A stretch of 45,154 bases of DNA from the IMG/VR virus record IMGVR_UViG_3300047553_000511, positions 1 through 45,154 of that record. One strand, written 5' to 3'. This document shows, piece after piece, positions 1 through 7,064 of this stretch. Positions within the stretch are counted from its first letter, which is position 1; each line of letters opens with the position of its first letter. The notes beneath the pieces are model-generated. The model saw only the letters and a program-made list of their open reading frames with translations. It made no database searches and had not been told where the DNA came from. The stretch comes from a virus. A program made the position numbers and the translations under genes.

Positions 1-1
1 C

Positions 2-85
2 CATATGGATACGTCTAGCAAATCAGAATCGATTACCAAAAGTATGCGAACGTTTGAATATATGGATAAACAAATTAGAAAATGA
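2..85 (+). CDS. 3' end of a gene cut by the window edge
   Basis: An open frame runs from the window edge to TGA at 83-85 and overlaps the next start as ATGA, the usual tight operon junction here. The readable tail ends SMRTFEYMDKQIRK. A second frame, ending at TAA 87-89, is also open to the edge, so the frame choice rests on codon style and the ATGA junction and is uncertain. No function can be assigned. Confidence 0.4.
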   Translation, partial: HMDTSSKSESITKSMRTFEYMDKQIRK

Positions 86-267
86 GTAAAGTAAAATTAA
101 AAGGGATATATGTAGAACTTGAGAATGAGGAAGGACATATACAAATGACTCATATAAGAGAGTTAGATAAAGAAGATTACGAACAATTTTTAGAAATGAT
201 GCATGGATTGAGATTGGCCTATATTACATCGATGCGTAAAGCAGATAATGGGGATGAACGTGATTAA
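82..267 (+). CDS. small hypothetical protein, 61 aa
   Basis: The predicted protein is soluble and charged, rich in Glu and Lys, and begins MSKVKLKGIYVELENEEGH. It has no cysteine pairs, signal peptide or membrane span. The ATG overlaps the stop of the preceding frame and its own 3' end overlaps the next gene, so it belongs to a tightly packed operon. I do not recognise a family. Confidence 0.6.
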   Translation: MSKVKLKGIYVELENEEGHIQMTHIRELDKEDYEQFLEMMHGLRLAYITSMRKADNGDERD

Positions 268-442
268 TAGAGAAGAGCATTTAATCAATACATTTCCATT
301 AGAAGATGGAACTACCTATATTCAATCTTTAGATGAGTATAATAAAAGAAAAAAAGAGGATAATCTATGTCCAAAGTGTCAATCCATCGTACGTGATATG
401 GATGGATTGTGTTGGAAATGTTTAATAGAATCAAACAAATAA
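248..442 (+). CDS. small zinc-ribbon-like protein, 64 aa
   Basis: The C-terminal half carries two CxxC knuckles (CPKC and CWKC) separated by about 13 residues, the spacing of a small treble-clef or zinc-ribbon fold. Such mini-proteins usually bind nucleic acid or a partner protein, but the sequence gives no specific target. The start is either ATG 248 or ATG 254; both overlap the end of the previous gene. The metal site is an inference from the cysteine pattern. Confidence 0.65.
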   Translation: MGMNVINREEHLINTFPLEDGTTYIQSLDEYNKRKKEDNLCPKCQSIVRDMDGLCWKCLIESNK

Positions 443-448
443 CAAGTT

Positions 449-646
449 ATGAATAAAGAAAATATCAAAGTACCTCGTAGATACGAACGTGAAATCAATG
501 CATTAGGAGTTCAAATATCTGGGTTGCGTAGTGAAAATGAATCATTACAATATCAAATCAGTAAGAACGATAAAATAATCGAACAATTGGAACACCAAAT
601 CGAATCAATCTATAATACGATTAAGAAAGAAGAAACGGATGCCTAA
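449..646 (+). CDS. short coiled-coil protein, 65 aa
   Basis: After a basic N-terminus (KVPRRYEREINAL), residues about 15-60 show a continuous heptad pattern with alternating hydrophobic and Q/E/K residues (for example LRSENESLQYQI and IIEQLEHQIESI), typical of a dimeric coiled coil. There are no membrane spans or cysteines. The 3' end overlaps the next small ORF by 8 bases. Function unknown. Confidence 0.6.
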   Translation: MNKENIKVPRRYEREINALGVQISGLRSENESLQYQISKNDKIIEQLEHQIESIYNTIKKEETDA

Positions 647-785
647 AGTAACATGGGATGATATCGATAGAGAGAATCGAACCCCACCCAAACCCAAAAA
701 GAAAGTAACAAAATTAAAAACCGAAGAACCCAAAGACAAGAAACGAGATAGTTGGATTGGGGTAAACAAAAAACAAAGGTGGTAA
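639..785 (+). CDS. very small basic protein, 48 aa
   Basis: An ATG inside the end of the preceding coiled-coil gene opens a 48-codon frame, MPKVTWDDIDRENRTPPKP..., ending in WIGVNKKQRW. The middle is Lys/Pro-rich and probably disordered, while the aromatic tail looks like a conserved peptide. Codon use matches its neighbours, and the frame fills what would otherwise be a gap before 787. It is below the usual length cutoff, so it may be missed by automatic callers. Function unknown. Confidence 0.55.
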   Translation: MPKVTWDDIDRENRTPPKPKKKVTKLKTEEPKDKKRDSWIGVNKKQRW

Positions 786-786
786 T

Positions 787-978
787 ATGAGAAAATTTTA
801 TAGAAGTGAAACGGACAAGAAGATATTCGGAGTATGTTCTGGTCTAGCAAGATACACCAACACCGATGTTGCGTTGTGGAGAATAGGATTTTTAGCCGGA
901 ATATTCACACCAATACCAAGTATCTTAGTATATGTAATCGCAACAATCGCAACGGAGGGAATTGAATTCCTTGACTAA
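787..978 (+). CDS. PspC-domain-like membrane protein, 63 aa
   Basis: The sequence reads as a stand-alone PspC domain: a basic start (MRKFYRSETDKKIFGV), the CSGLARY segment matching the family's CGGLAxY signature, then a hydrophobic span (about residues 33-57, LAGIFTPIPSILVYVIATI). In bacteria PspC senses membrane stress in the phage-shock response. A phage-borne copy could dampen or mimic that signalling, but this is inference. The length equals one domain with no extra regions. Confidence 0.7.
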   Translation: MRKFYRSETDKKIFGVCSGLARYTNTDVALWRIGFLAGIFTPIPSILVYVIATIATEGIEFLD

Positions 979-979
979 T

Positions 980-1492
980 ATGAGAAAAGAACTAAAAGTA
1001 GAGTGGGAAACTGAATTACATTTGTTGAATATCTTAAAGGATAAACTATTATCGGAGGGATTAAATTCATCAAACACAATAATTGTAACAGTTTCAACGG
1101 ATTATTCATCCGTAGTAGGTCAATATCTTCGCCATCAATTGACCTGTAATGGGGAAATTTGTGATGGATTTGGTATAGATGTACCTTACCCTGACCAAAC
1201 ATTCGATGAAAAATTCGTAAAAGAAATCTGCGATATGTTCAATATTCATAATGATAGTATAGGAGACAAGATAATCCTATTGGTAGAAGCAGGAGTAATT
1301 CGTGGTGGTAATTATACAAAGGTGGTAGATATAATAAGAAACGAATTGAAATTGACTCAACCAATATCAACACTAACGATGTATGAGAACGTACACTCAA
1401 AATTCAAATCAGATTTTGTAGGAGAATACTACAACGATGATATAGAAGACCTAACCTTTTGGTGGGAAATGGATAATAATCATTGGCAATGA
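980..1492 (+). CDS. phosphoribosyltransferase-like hypothetical protein, 170 aa
   Basis: The ATG at 980 is preferred over an upstream TTG because it follows the previous stop by one base. The segment KIILLVEAGVIRGGNYTKVV resembles the hydrophobic strand plus loop of type I phosphoribosyltransferases, followed by a strand ending in STLTMYENVHSKF and a WW-rich tail (DLTFWWEMDNN). The usual two acidic residues of the PRPP loop are not both present, so catalysis is doubtful. The fold is a tentative suggestion from pattern only; treat as hypothetical. Confidence 0.5.
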   Translation: MRKELKVEWETELHLLNILKDKLLSEGLNSSNTIIVTVSTDYSSVVGQYLRHQLTCNGEICDGFGIDVPYPDQTFDEKFVKEICDMFNIHNDSIGDKIILLVEAGVIRGGNYTKVVDIIRNELKLTQPISTLTMYENVHSKFKSDFVGEYYNDDIEDLTFWWEMDNNHWQ

Positions 1493-1566
1493 ACAAATAA
1501 TAAAATAATATATTATATTTCGTTTATTTATCGGTATTTATATGTAGAACTTAATTTACTAAATAA

Positions 1567-1677
1567 ATGGAATATCTATATAGTTTAATACGCGGAGTGA
1601 ATGATGGGATAATACTTTTGATAGGTATTGCAATGGTATATTTTATAAATAAAAAAAGAAATCGATGGAACAAATAA
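1567..1677 (+). CDS. micro-protein with one membrane span, 36 aa
   Basis: ATG 1567 opens MEYLYSLIRGVNDG followed by a hydrophobic helix (IILLIGIAMVYFI) and a basic tail (NKKRNRWNK), a classic single-span topology with the positive end inside. It overlaps the next start by 13 bases, implying translational coupling. Upstream AT-rich sequence (1495-1560) may hold a promoter, but it does not match the phage consensus well. Function unknown. Confidence 0.5.
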   Translation: MEYLYSLIRGVNDGIILLIGIAMVYFINKKRNRWNK

Positions 1678-1862
1678 TTGGCGGTTACAAAGAGTTCGTA
1701 GTAATAGAAAGAGAATTACTAAACGAATTATTAAAACAAAGTAAAGAGTACACAAATAGTAAAGGTCTATTCGGACAAGGAATAGGTGAAGGAATGAAAC
1801 GCGTAATAGATAAGGTAAAGGAAAACAACATATACAATAAGGACTTTCAAATCAAAAGTTAA
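1665..1862 (+). CDS. hypothetical protein, 65 aa
   Basis: A soluble, mostly helical small protein beginning MEQIIGGYKEFVVIERELLN with a Gly-rich middle (GLFGQGIGEG) and a basic amphipathic tail. No recognisable motif. It follows the membrane micro-protein with overlap and is separated from the next gene by only a few bases, so it is probably co-transcribed. Confidence 0.6.
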   Translation: MEQIIGGYKEFVVIERELLNELLKQSKEYTNSKGLFGQGIGEGMKRVIDKVKENNIYNKDFQIKS

Positions 1863-1865
1863 GTT

Positions 1866-2165
1866 ATGATATTAAAGAGACGTTTCCCTAACTATGCAGA
1901 TATGGGACCGGAACAATGGACAGAACACGAAGTAAATTCAATCGAAGACATCCTTGCGTTAGAATGGATACAACGATGGACGTGGGATGAATCCCCAATA
2001 TACTATTCAGACAACAACCCTTTCTATAACCCAAAGAAATTTCCCTATAATCTAATCGGTACAGTTAATAGTGAAGTAACCGGTACATCACATATAGTAA
2101 TAGGTTTATTCACCGAAAATCCATCCCACTTAGGTATAAAGAAATATCAACGAAACGAAATATAA
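1866..2165 (+). CDS. hypothetical protein, 99 aa
   Basis: Trp/Pro/Asn-rich protein with several aromatic clusters (EWIQRWTWDESPIYYSDNN, PFYNPKKFPYN) and no membrane span. The overall look is a small globular domain. It ends one base before the next start. I do not recognise a family. Confidence 0.6.
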   Translation: MILKRRFPNYADMGPEQWTEHEVNSIEDILALEWIQRWTWDESPIYYSDNNPFYNPKKFPYNLIGTVNSEVTGTSHIVIGLFTENPSHLGIKKYQRNEI

Positions 2166-2166
2166 C

Positions 2167-2514
2167 ATGCGTAAATTTATATTATCGGTAATACTAATAA
2201 TATTACTACCTATACTATCCTATGCTCAAACCCCTATAAAATCAGACTCATTGCGTATTAATGAAATCGATAAGACTCTACGTGAGTATGGTAAACAACA
2301 AACGATAAGTAATAAAATAACAATAGTATCCATAGCAACAATAGGAATAGGTACTATAATAGGAATACCCGCAGGACCTCTTTTGATAGTAAACACCATA
2401 GCAGATTTAACTACTATACTAATAAGTTCAAAATCCAATAAGAGACTATCCAAACACGCAACCGATACGAAGGCCACGAAGGGAATAGACCAACCGATAA
2501 CCCCAACACCCTAA
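2167..2514 (+). CDS. exported or membrane-anchored protein, 115 aa
   Basis: A clear Sec signal peptide (MRKFILSVILIILLPILSYA, probable cleavage before QTP) is followed by a polar helix and then a long Gly/Ile-rich hydrophobic stretch (about residues 52-88), which could insert in a membrane. The tail is Thr/Pro-rich. This could be a periplasmic or inner-membrane phage factor. It is the last gene before a long gene-poor stretch. Confidence 0.6.
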   Translation: MRKFILSVILIILLPILSYAQTPIKSDSLRINEIDKTLREYGKQQTISNKITIVSIATIGIGTIIGIPAGPLLIVNTIADLTTILISSKSNKRLSKHATDTKATKGIDQPITPTP

Positions 2515-3437
2515 GCACTCTACTATACTATATACAATATAGTAATCATTTCCCCTATACTATACTATACACAACTAACATCGATATGGTCGAATCCCTT
2601 TGGCCGAAGTCGTCCCTAAAAATTTTTTGATAGTACCTACTTGCGTATGAATGATGCAATGAGGATTGAAGAATAGAGAGAATGAGGATTATGAGAACTC
2701 CTATCCGCATATAGTATGGATATAAGAGTACCAACCCATCACTCCCAATAGCAAACCCCACCGACAACAACACATCTTCGGTACATATCCCAATAATTCA
2801 GAGGATACACCCTATACTATATAAGACTATAATACTCTCTATGATATAAGAGATACTATACATGCTATACTATAAGGGAATACTCTCTATACACATAATA
2901 CCTATATAAGAGTACCTACCCTTCACTCAAGAGCGATGTACTGATGAACTCCTGAGCTCACACTACTGATGATAGCTCCCCCTGCTGAGAGTGCTGAAAT
3001 AGTAGGGAATACGAGGGGGTTTTAAGGGGATTTATAGCCCATGCGGTGAAATTATACCACCCACTTGGAATTAACCTCTCTATATCCTTCTAAGCGGGGT
3101 TAAAATCGATTGTAGGTGTGGCTACTCGATTAAAAGGTTTCAAAATGATGAGCATAGGATAATGGAGAAATGACACAAAATCCCACCAAACGACACAATA
3201 TAGTAATATAGCAGATAATATGGGGAGCATATACGCATTTCTTGTCACAAAAACAAATTTTTATATCCATATTTTCATATACTTTTATACACATATGTAA
3301 CGGCTTTGTACACATTTGTGAATCGGACATTATGTCATAGTGCCAAAATCCCCTCGATTGCAATATTATCAAGGATATCCCCATACCATTGAATGAATGA
3401 CAAATCGCGTTGATACGACACATTGTCATACTTTTTA
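2515..3437. other. gene-poor stretch with AT repeats and hairpins
   Basis: No convincing gene is present on either strand. The first half is full of short ctatacta-type AT repeats. Around 2938-3020 there is a GC-richer patch with nested inverted repeats (for example gagct 2956 with agctc 2976, and ccccc near 2982 with ggggg near 3014) and two copies of tactgatga. The second half (3130-3430) holds repeated gacaca words and an inverted repeat gaca-cat-tgtc at 3417-3427, ten bases before a promoter. Minus-strand frames here have poor, Cys/Ile-rich translations and are rejected. Confidence 0.5.
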
Positions 3438-3469
3438 TTTGGAAATGTAAAATCTTTTTCGTATCTTTA
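3438..3469 (+). promoter_or_regulatory. Bacteroidota-type promoter
   Basis: TTTGG box at 3438 and TATCTTTA box at 3462, start-to-start spacing 24, with TTTCG just before the second box. No gene follows within 160 bases, so it appears to drive a short non-coding transcript. Confidence 0.75.
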
Positions 3470-3474
3470 AGGGA

Positions 3475-3546
3475 GAGGAGGGCGGGTTAAGCGTTGGACT
3501 GACGTTGCTTGGTTTAGTTTCCTTCGTGACTAGACAAAACTTTTTT
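3475..3546 (+). ncRNA. possible short non-coding RNA
   Basis: Between a strong promoter and a hairpin followed by six T's lies a GC-rich 70-base stretch without an ORF. The 3' hairpin pairs gtttagt (3512-3518) with actagac (3529-3535), followed by aaaac and the T-run at 3541-3546. The T-run is slightly displaced, so termination is plausible but not certain. No known RNA family is recognised. Confidence 0.4.
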
Positions 3547-3565
3547 AAAAATAAATGGAAATAAA

Positions 3566-3597
3566 TTTGGAAGTCTCAGCATTTATTCGTATGTTAG
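3566..3597 (+). promoter_or_regulatory. Bacteroidota-type promoter
   Basis: TTTGG at 3566 and TATGTTAG at 3590, spacing 24. The following leader (taataagagataaaca...) recurs almost word for word after the promoters at 5119 and 30789, so promoter and leader are a repeated cassette. It drives the gene at 3635. Confidence 0.8.
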
Positions 3598-3634
3598 CTT
3601 TGTAATAAGAGATAAACAATTAAAATATAAAGAT

Positions 3635-4045
3635 ATGAATAACACAATTATTAAATTCAACGACCAATTATCAAATGATTTGTTTAACACTAAGTTAGAA
3701 CGTACTTACTGGAGTGAAGTGAATAAGAGATACTTGTTAAGAGTATATGAACCGATGAAACTGATTGTTGAGAATGTTACTAAACCTAAATGGTCTCAAG
3801 TTATTTGTGAGATGGTTGGTTATGTTCATCCTGGTTATTACTCTTGTGTATATAAGAGTCTAAAAGAAATTGGAGTTATTCAGTATAATAAGTACCAACG
3901 ATGTTTAGAGAAAGGTCCGAATTGGGATAGATTCTACGATGAGTACGAAGGTTGGGATTGGTTTTATATGAATACATCTTCAGGTTGTTTATCTTACGAA
4001 ACGAAAACCAAAGGTGGATTGGAAGTTAGAAAGGTATATAACTAA
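3635..4045 (+). CDS. hypothetical protein, 136 aa
   Basis: Begins MNNTIIKFNDQLSNDLFNTK, with a middle region (about residues 50-90) of helix-turn-helix-like spacing (WSQVICEMVGYVHPGYYSCVYKSL) and an aromatic-rich C-terminus. A winged-helix fold is conceivable but not shown. It has its own promoter and leader, suggesting independent early expression. Confidence 0.65.
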   Translation: MNNTIIKFNDQLSNDLFNTKLERTYWSEVNKRYLLRVYEPMKLIVENVTKPKWSQVICEMVGYVHPGYYSCVYKSLKEIGVIQYNKYQRCLEKGPNWDRFYDEYEGWDWFYMNTSSGCLSYETKTKGGLEVRKVYN

Positions 4046-4164
4046 TAATCAATCAGTTAGCTAAGTAGTTGATACTCAATCGAGAGATTTTAAAAAAGAT
4101 GGGTAAGGATTTGGTAGATTCAACAATTCACCCTATCTTTACTATGTAATCAAATGATAAGAAT

Positions 4165-4278
4165 ATGAATGAAACAATCACAATTGGAGAGGCGTTAATA
4201 GTAACGTTCTTCTCAGCAGTTACTATCTTAGGATGGATATTCATTAAAACCTTAATCGAACACATTAAAGAAAAGTAG
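4165..4278 (+). CDS. micro-protein with one membrane span, 37 aa
   Basis: ATG 4165 starts MNETITIGEALIVTFFSAVT, continuing into ILGWIFIKTLIEHIKEK: one hydrophobic helix then a charged tail. The stop is one base before the next ATG, indicating an operon pair. Too short for most gene callers. Function unknown. Confidence 0.5.
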   Translation: MNETITIGEALIVTFFSAVTILGWIFIKTLIEHIKEK

Positions 4279-4279
4279 T

Positions 4280-4471
4280 ATGATGACCACTATTGAAAAA
4301 ATGGAACAATTAGAGTTAGAACGCAATCAGACCATGTCTGACCCTGCATTCCAAAATTGGATGAGGAACTTAAATGTATCCCAATCCTATGAGGACCCAA
4401 CTCTTAGATTGAACGCAAAGGATGTTCAATCACAATACGATGTAAAGAAATATCAAAAATTCTTTAGTTAG
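4280..4471 (+). CDS. hypothetical protein, 63 aa
   Basis: Small, polar, probably helical protein (MMTTIEKMEQLELERNQT...) with a C-terminal YDVKKYQKFFS. No cysteine or membrane segment and no recognised motif. It follows the membrane micro-protein directly. Confidence 0.55.
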   Translation: MMTTIEKMEQLELERNQTMSDPAFQNWMRNLNVSQSYEDPTLRLNAKDVQSQYDVKKYQKFFS

Positions 4472-4473
4472 AA

Positions 4474-4505
4474 TTTGGATATATCAGCTTTTATTCGTAT
4501 CTTAG
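4474..4505 (+). promoter_or_regulatory. Bacteroidota-type promoter
   Basis: TTTGG at 4474 and TATCTTAG at 4498, spacing 24, followed by ctttgtaat. The next coding start is over 300 bases away and behind another promoter, so this one appears to serve the non-coding transcript at 4508-4741. Confidence 0.8.
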
Positions 4506-4507
4506 CT

Positions 4508-4741
4508 TTGTAATCGAGATATACTGATTGAGACGTTCTCTAGGTTGTATCCAAATATAATGGTATAAGTCCGTATAGGTGATGAAAGATACTCCGGCAT
4601 CTATAATATCCTACTCATAGCTAAGGGGTTAGCTGTGTGGTAGTTACAAAAGGGAGGTCCTCTCAAATTCTCTCCTATCCTAAATGTTCGTTCTGAACTA
4701 CCCACTCCGAAGATTGACCTCCGCGGGGTGGGTTTATTTTT
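4508..4741 (+). ncRNA. candidate structured non-coding RNA with own promoter and terminator
   Basis: This ~230-base transcript unit has no usable ORF. It contains a perfect 6-bp hairpin (agctaa 4619-4624 with ttagct 4629-4634), a gatg/catc stem near 4581-4600, a ggag/ctcc stem near 4652-4673, and a terminal stem acccac (4700-4705) with gtgggt (4728-4733) followed by a T-rich tail. The local base composition is more GC-rich than neighbouring genes. It could be a regulatory RNA. No known family is recognised. Confidence 0.55.
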
Positions 4742-4790
4742 GCCCATACTATACTATGACACATTGTCAGTAAAAATAAATGTTAAATTG

Positions 4791-4822
4791 TTTGGATATA
4801 TGGATATTATTTCGTATGTTAG
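4791..4822 (+). promoter_or_regulatory. Bacteroidota-type promoter
   Basis: TTTGG at 4791 and TATGTTAG at 4815, spacing 24. It lies inside the longest open frame of the next gene, which shows that translation actually starts at the later ATG 4848. A perfect inverted repeat tgaca-cat-tgtca at 4757-4769 lies upstream and could be an operator. Confidence 0.75.
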
Positions 4823-4847
4823 CTTTGTAATAAATGATAAGACAGAT

Positions 4848-5090
4848 ATGAATACGAAAATTAAAGAATTGATGAAAGTGGTAGGTGAAGTAACATCAGA
4901 GAACTTCTCCCCAACCCTACGAGCTAAGTTATTGGCCATAGATGAGAGTCGTGGTGGTGGTGTGTGTATTATGGAGGTTGTTGAATCCCCTTATACATCT
5001 ATGAAAACTATGGGGTCATTGAATGCCGAAAAGGTAGGGATGAGATACGAGGCTCCTGTCTATCGTATCCACAACGCCTTCTTCTTCTAA
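4848..5090 (+). CDS. hypothetical protein, 80 aa
   Basis: The start at 4848 (MNTKIKELMKVVGEVTSEN) is chosen because a promoter sits between the upstream in-frame starts and this ATG. The protein is a small mixed alpha/beta chain with a Gly-Gly-Gly turn (SRGGGVCIMEVVESPY). No family recognised. It is transcribed singly between two promoters. Confidence 0.6.
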   Translation: MNTKIKELMKVVGEVTSENFSPTLRAKLLAIDESRGGGVCIMEVVESPYTSMKTMGSLNAEKVGMRYEAPVYRIHNAFFF

Positions 5091-5118
5091 AAATAAATGA
5101 AAAATAATTGGTATATTA

Positions 5119-5150
5119 TTTGGATATATCGATTATTCTTCGTATGTTAG
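5119..5150 (+). promoter_or_regulatory. Bacteroidota-type promoter
   Basis: TTTGG at 5119 and TATGTTAG at 5143, spacing 24, followed by the same leader (ctttgtaataagagataaac) seen after the promoter at 3566. Drives the gene at 5187. Confidence 0.8.
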
Positions 5151-5186
5151 CTTTGTAATAAGAGATAAACATTAAAACATAAAGAC

Positions 5187-5777
5187 ATGAAAAATTCAAA
5201 GAAAATCGGTTTGGTAATTGAAGGTGTTAAATTTGAAATCCCTGCGGAGGCGTTAAGAACTGCTGATTATTGGGGTAAGAAGATTGAACCTTACATATAT
5301 GGTTCTGGTCCTATTGCGAGTAAGATGGTTAAGGCGTATGTAAAGAGTAAGTATCCGGAAGTGATATGTACTGCGAAATCATCATCCTTCGCTAATGGTA
5401 ACTCCTTAGATGTGAATGTATGTATGGCGGATGGTTCGGAAGTTGAAAGAAGTATCTTCTCTGATATTGCCCGATTTGCTGATAAGTTTGAATATGGACG
5501 TTATAATGGTTGGAACGATAGTTACGAAACATACGAAGAGGGTGAGAGTGGGTTAGTATCTGAAAAGGGTACTAAGATTGAAGCCGGTGTTAAATACGTT
5601 CATGTAAATAACTCCCCTGCGTTTGGTACTTATCCCGATGTAATCCGAATGTTAAGAGGTATGATGGCTGGTGAGTATGTATGGGGACCAATCACGTTAG
5701 AGAAGGCGATTGAGAAAGTAAAGGGTTATAAAGTATCTGATTCCAACATCGCCAAAGCATTACCTTACCTTGCGTAA
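5187..5777 (+). CDS. LPD29-like phage protein, 196 aa
   Basis: Residues about 50-110 (KAYVKSKYPEVICTAKSSSF, then ANGNSLDVNVCMADGS) resemble the 'large polyvalent protein associated' LPD29-type domain, in which a basic helix is followed by S-S-F/Y-x-G-G-x-S/D-V strands. Those domains occur in mobile-element polyproteins and phage proteins of unknown role. The N-terminus has KIGLVIEGVKFEIP and the C-terminus a helical region. Family placement is from memory of the motif, moderate certainty. It has its own promoter and leader. Confidence 0.6.
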   Translation: MKNSKKIGLVIEGVKFEIPAEALRTADYWGKKIEPYIYGSGPIASKMVKAYVKSKYPEVICTAKSSSFANGNSLDVNVCMADGSEVERSIFSDIARFADKFEYGRYNGWNDSYETYEEGESGLVSEKGTKIEAGVKYVHVNNSPAFGTYPDVIRMLRGMMAGEYVWGPITLEKAIEKVKGYKVSDSNIAKALPYLA

Positions 5778-5830
5778 CACTAATAAGAATACAAGCTCAC
5801 TATATAGTATATAACACATAACAAATATAA

Positions 5831-6103
5831 ATGAAAATGAAAGAAGTATATAAAATCCAGAAAGACGGTAGTTACAAATACAAAAACGTAAAAGTAGTAG
5901 ATTACCCACATCCCACATTCCAAACTATGGTACAAATCCAAAAGGCACCTGCAAGACTACGTTCCCTTATAGGTAAGAAGTATGTCACCATAGAGAAGGC
6001 AGTAATCGCAGTAGATGTACTCTCTGCAGAAACCCTAATCCAAAAAGGCTACAAACAGGCAGTAGAAGAAATGCAAGAAATGGGACTTGGACTTGAGCTA
6101 TAA
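5831..6103 (+). CDS. hypothetical protein, 90 aa
   Basis: Basic N-terminal half (KIQKDGSYKYKNVKVVDYPH), a central RLRSLIGKKYVTIEKAV segment and an acidic helix at the C-terminus (EEMQEMGLGLEL). Soluble, no cysteines. The gene lies 50 bases after the previous one, probably in the same transcript. Function unknown. Confidence 0.6.
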   Translation: MKMKEVYKIQKDGSYKYKNVKVVDYPHPTFQTMVQIQKAPARLRSLIGKKYVTIEKAVIAVDVLSAETLIQKGYKQAVEEMQEMGLGLEL

Positions 6104-6376
6104 GAAGGGAGGGGAGGGATAGCATGGCCACCCCCCTCCGAATTTCTTGTAACTCGGGAAAAGTGATTTGGCCAGGCGGGGGCTCGTATTCGTTTTATTG
6201 TGCGGGCTAGCTTTTTCCACCCTAGGAAAAGATAGGCTGGTTACCCCTATGGGGAAGGCGTATGTGGAAGAATGGTTGTTGCACGATTGTCGGCTTGTCT
6301 TCACTTCTATTCAGGCGTATATAGTATATAGTATGAGAGTGACGGGTTGGTACTCTTTTTTTAAAAATTATATGAT
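6104..6376. other. GC-rich intergenic island with hairpins
   Basis: This 270-base gap is markedly GC-richer than its surroundings. It holds a strong hairpin (ggagggg 6108-6114 with cccctcc 6133-6139), a ctttttcc/ggaaaag hairpin near 6210-6232 and a cccc-tat-gggg hairpin near 6244. A plus-strand frame without an ATG (6168-6380) and a minus-strand frame exist, but their codon use is unlike real genes here. A non-coding RNA or terminator/attenuator region is the best reading. Confidence 0.45.
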
Positions 6377-6664
6377 ATGAGTTATAAGAAATATGCAAAG
6401 GGGATAATGATGAAGGCCAATGTTCCTCATATGGTTAAGTTACATCCCAAACAATTGGATTGGTTGGATTGGACGTTTACTACTATATCAGGTAGGAAGT
6501 TTTTAGATTGGTGTGTGTTAGATACGAAGACAAGGGAGGCAATGAGTGAGATATGGATATTTGAGGAATATGATAAGGCGAATGATTCTGCTATCCTTAA
6601 TGATATAGTAGGGTTATATAGGGAATGGTTGTATAATGAGAAAAGGGGATTAAATAAGGAATAG
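6377..6664 (+). CDS. paralogue-family small protein, 95 aa
   Basis: First of a run of related small proteins. Its C-terminal part, EEYDKANDSAILNDIVGLYREW, matches the shared signature (Y-x-x-x-x-x-x-x-LN-x-I-x-x-LY). The N-terminal part has KLHPKQLDWLDWTFTTI, corresponding to the Q...L..W helix of the others. All-helical and soluble. Function unknown; expansion of near-neighbour copies suggests diversification by duplication. Confidence 0.65.
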   Translation: MSYKKYAKGIMMKANVPHMVKLHPKQLDWLDWTFTTISGRKFLDWCVLDTKTREAMSEIWIFEEYDKANDSAILNDIVGLYREWLYNEKRGLNKE

Positions 6665-6665
6665 G

Positions 6666-6983
6666 ATGGATGTAAAGGATTTAATAGTATTGAGTGAGAA
6701 TAAGGTAAAGTTATTATTAACAATGAAACATTGGTTTAAGGAGTGTGAATTGGAGAATAGTTATGGGAATCCGGGTACATACTTAATGTGGGGTACATAC
6801 TTAGGTTCTTCTACTATGGAGAGTACGATGTCTACTACTACTATTGTTGCTTATATAGATTGGGTTATTGATAAGGGTTGGTATAGTGATATAGAGAGTA
6901 AAGAGACTTTGAATTGGATGAGAGAGTTGTATATAGTGAATGGTATGGGTTATACTACTATATCTCCTATTACTACTATATAG
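6666..6983 (+). CDS. paralogue-family small protein, 105 aa
   Basis: Carries the family C-terminal signature as VIDKGWYSDIESKETLNWMR followed by ELYIVNG. The middle contains a Ser/Thr-rich stretch (GSSTMESTMSTTTI) not seen in the other copies. The start is two bases after the preceding stop. Function unknown. Confidence 0.65.
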   Translation: MDVKDLIVLSENKVKLLLTMKHWFKECELENSYGNPGTYLMWGTYLGSSTMESTMSTTTIVAYIDWVIDKGWYSDIESKETLNWMRELYIVNGMGYTTISPITTI

Positions 6984-7028
6984 TGAGTCATTATCCCTTT
7001 TAGTGTTACGCAAGGGGTTATTCTTTTA

Positions 7029-7060
7029 TTTGGAAATGTGGAAATTATTTCGTATATTTG
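7029..7060 (+). promoter_or_regulatory. Bacteroidota-type promoter, start codon almost adjacent
   Basis: TTTGG at 7029 and TATATTTG at 7053, spacing 24. The ATG of the next gene begins at 7065, only four bases after the second box, about where transcription should start. The mRNA would therefore be leaderless or nearly so. Confidence 0.75.
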
Positions 7061-7064
7061 ATTT

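Noticed and set aside
2938-3000. Hammerhead-ribozyme-like core (two CTGATGA words and a GAAA)
   Set aside because: The flanking bases pair directly with each other as a simple hairpin; I could not place stems I and III with a cleavage triplet, so the hammerhead topology is not satisfied.
3130-3429. Minus-strand 99-aa frame in the gene-poor region
   Set aside because: Poor, Cys/His/Ile-rich composition with no motif, no matching promoter on that strand, and every credible gene here is on the plus strand.
6168-6380. 70-aa plus-strand frame with a signal-peptide-like start
   Set aside because: No ATG start, GC-rich codons unlike neighbouring genes, and hairpins across the frame; more likely non-coding.
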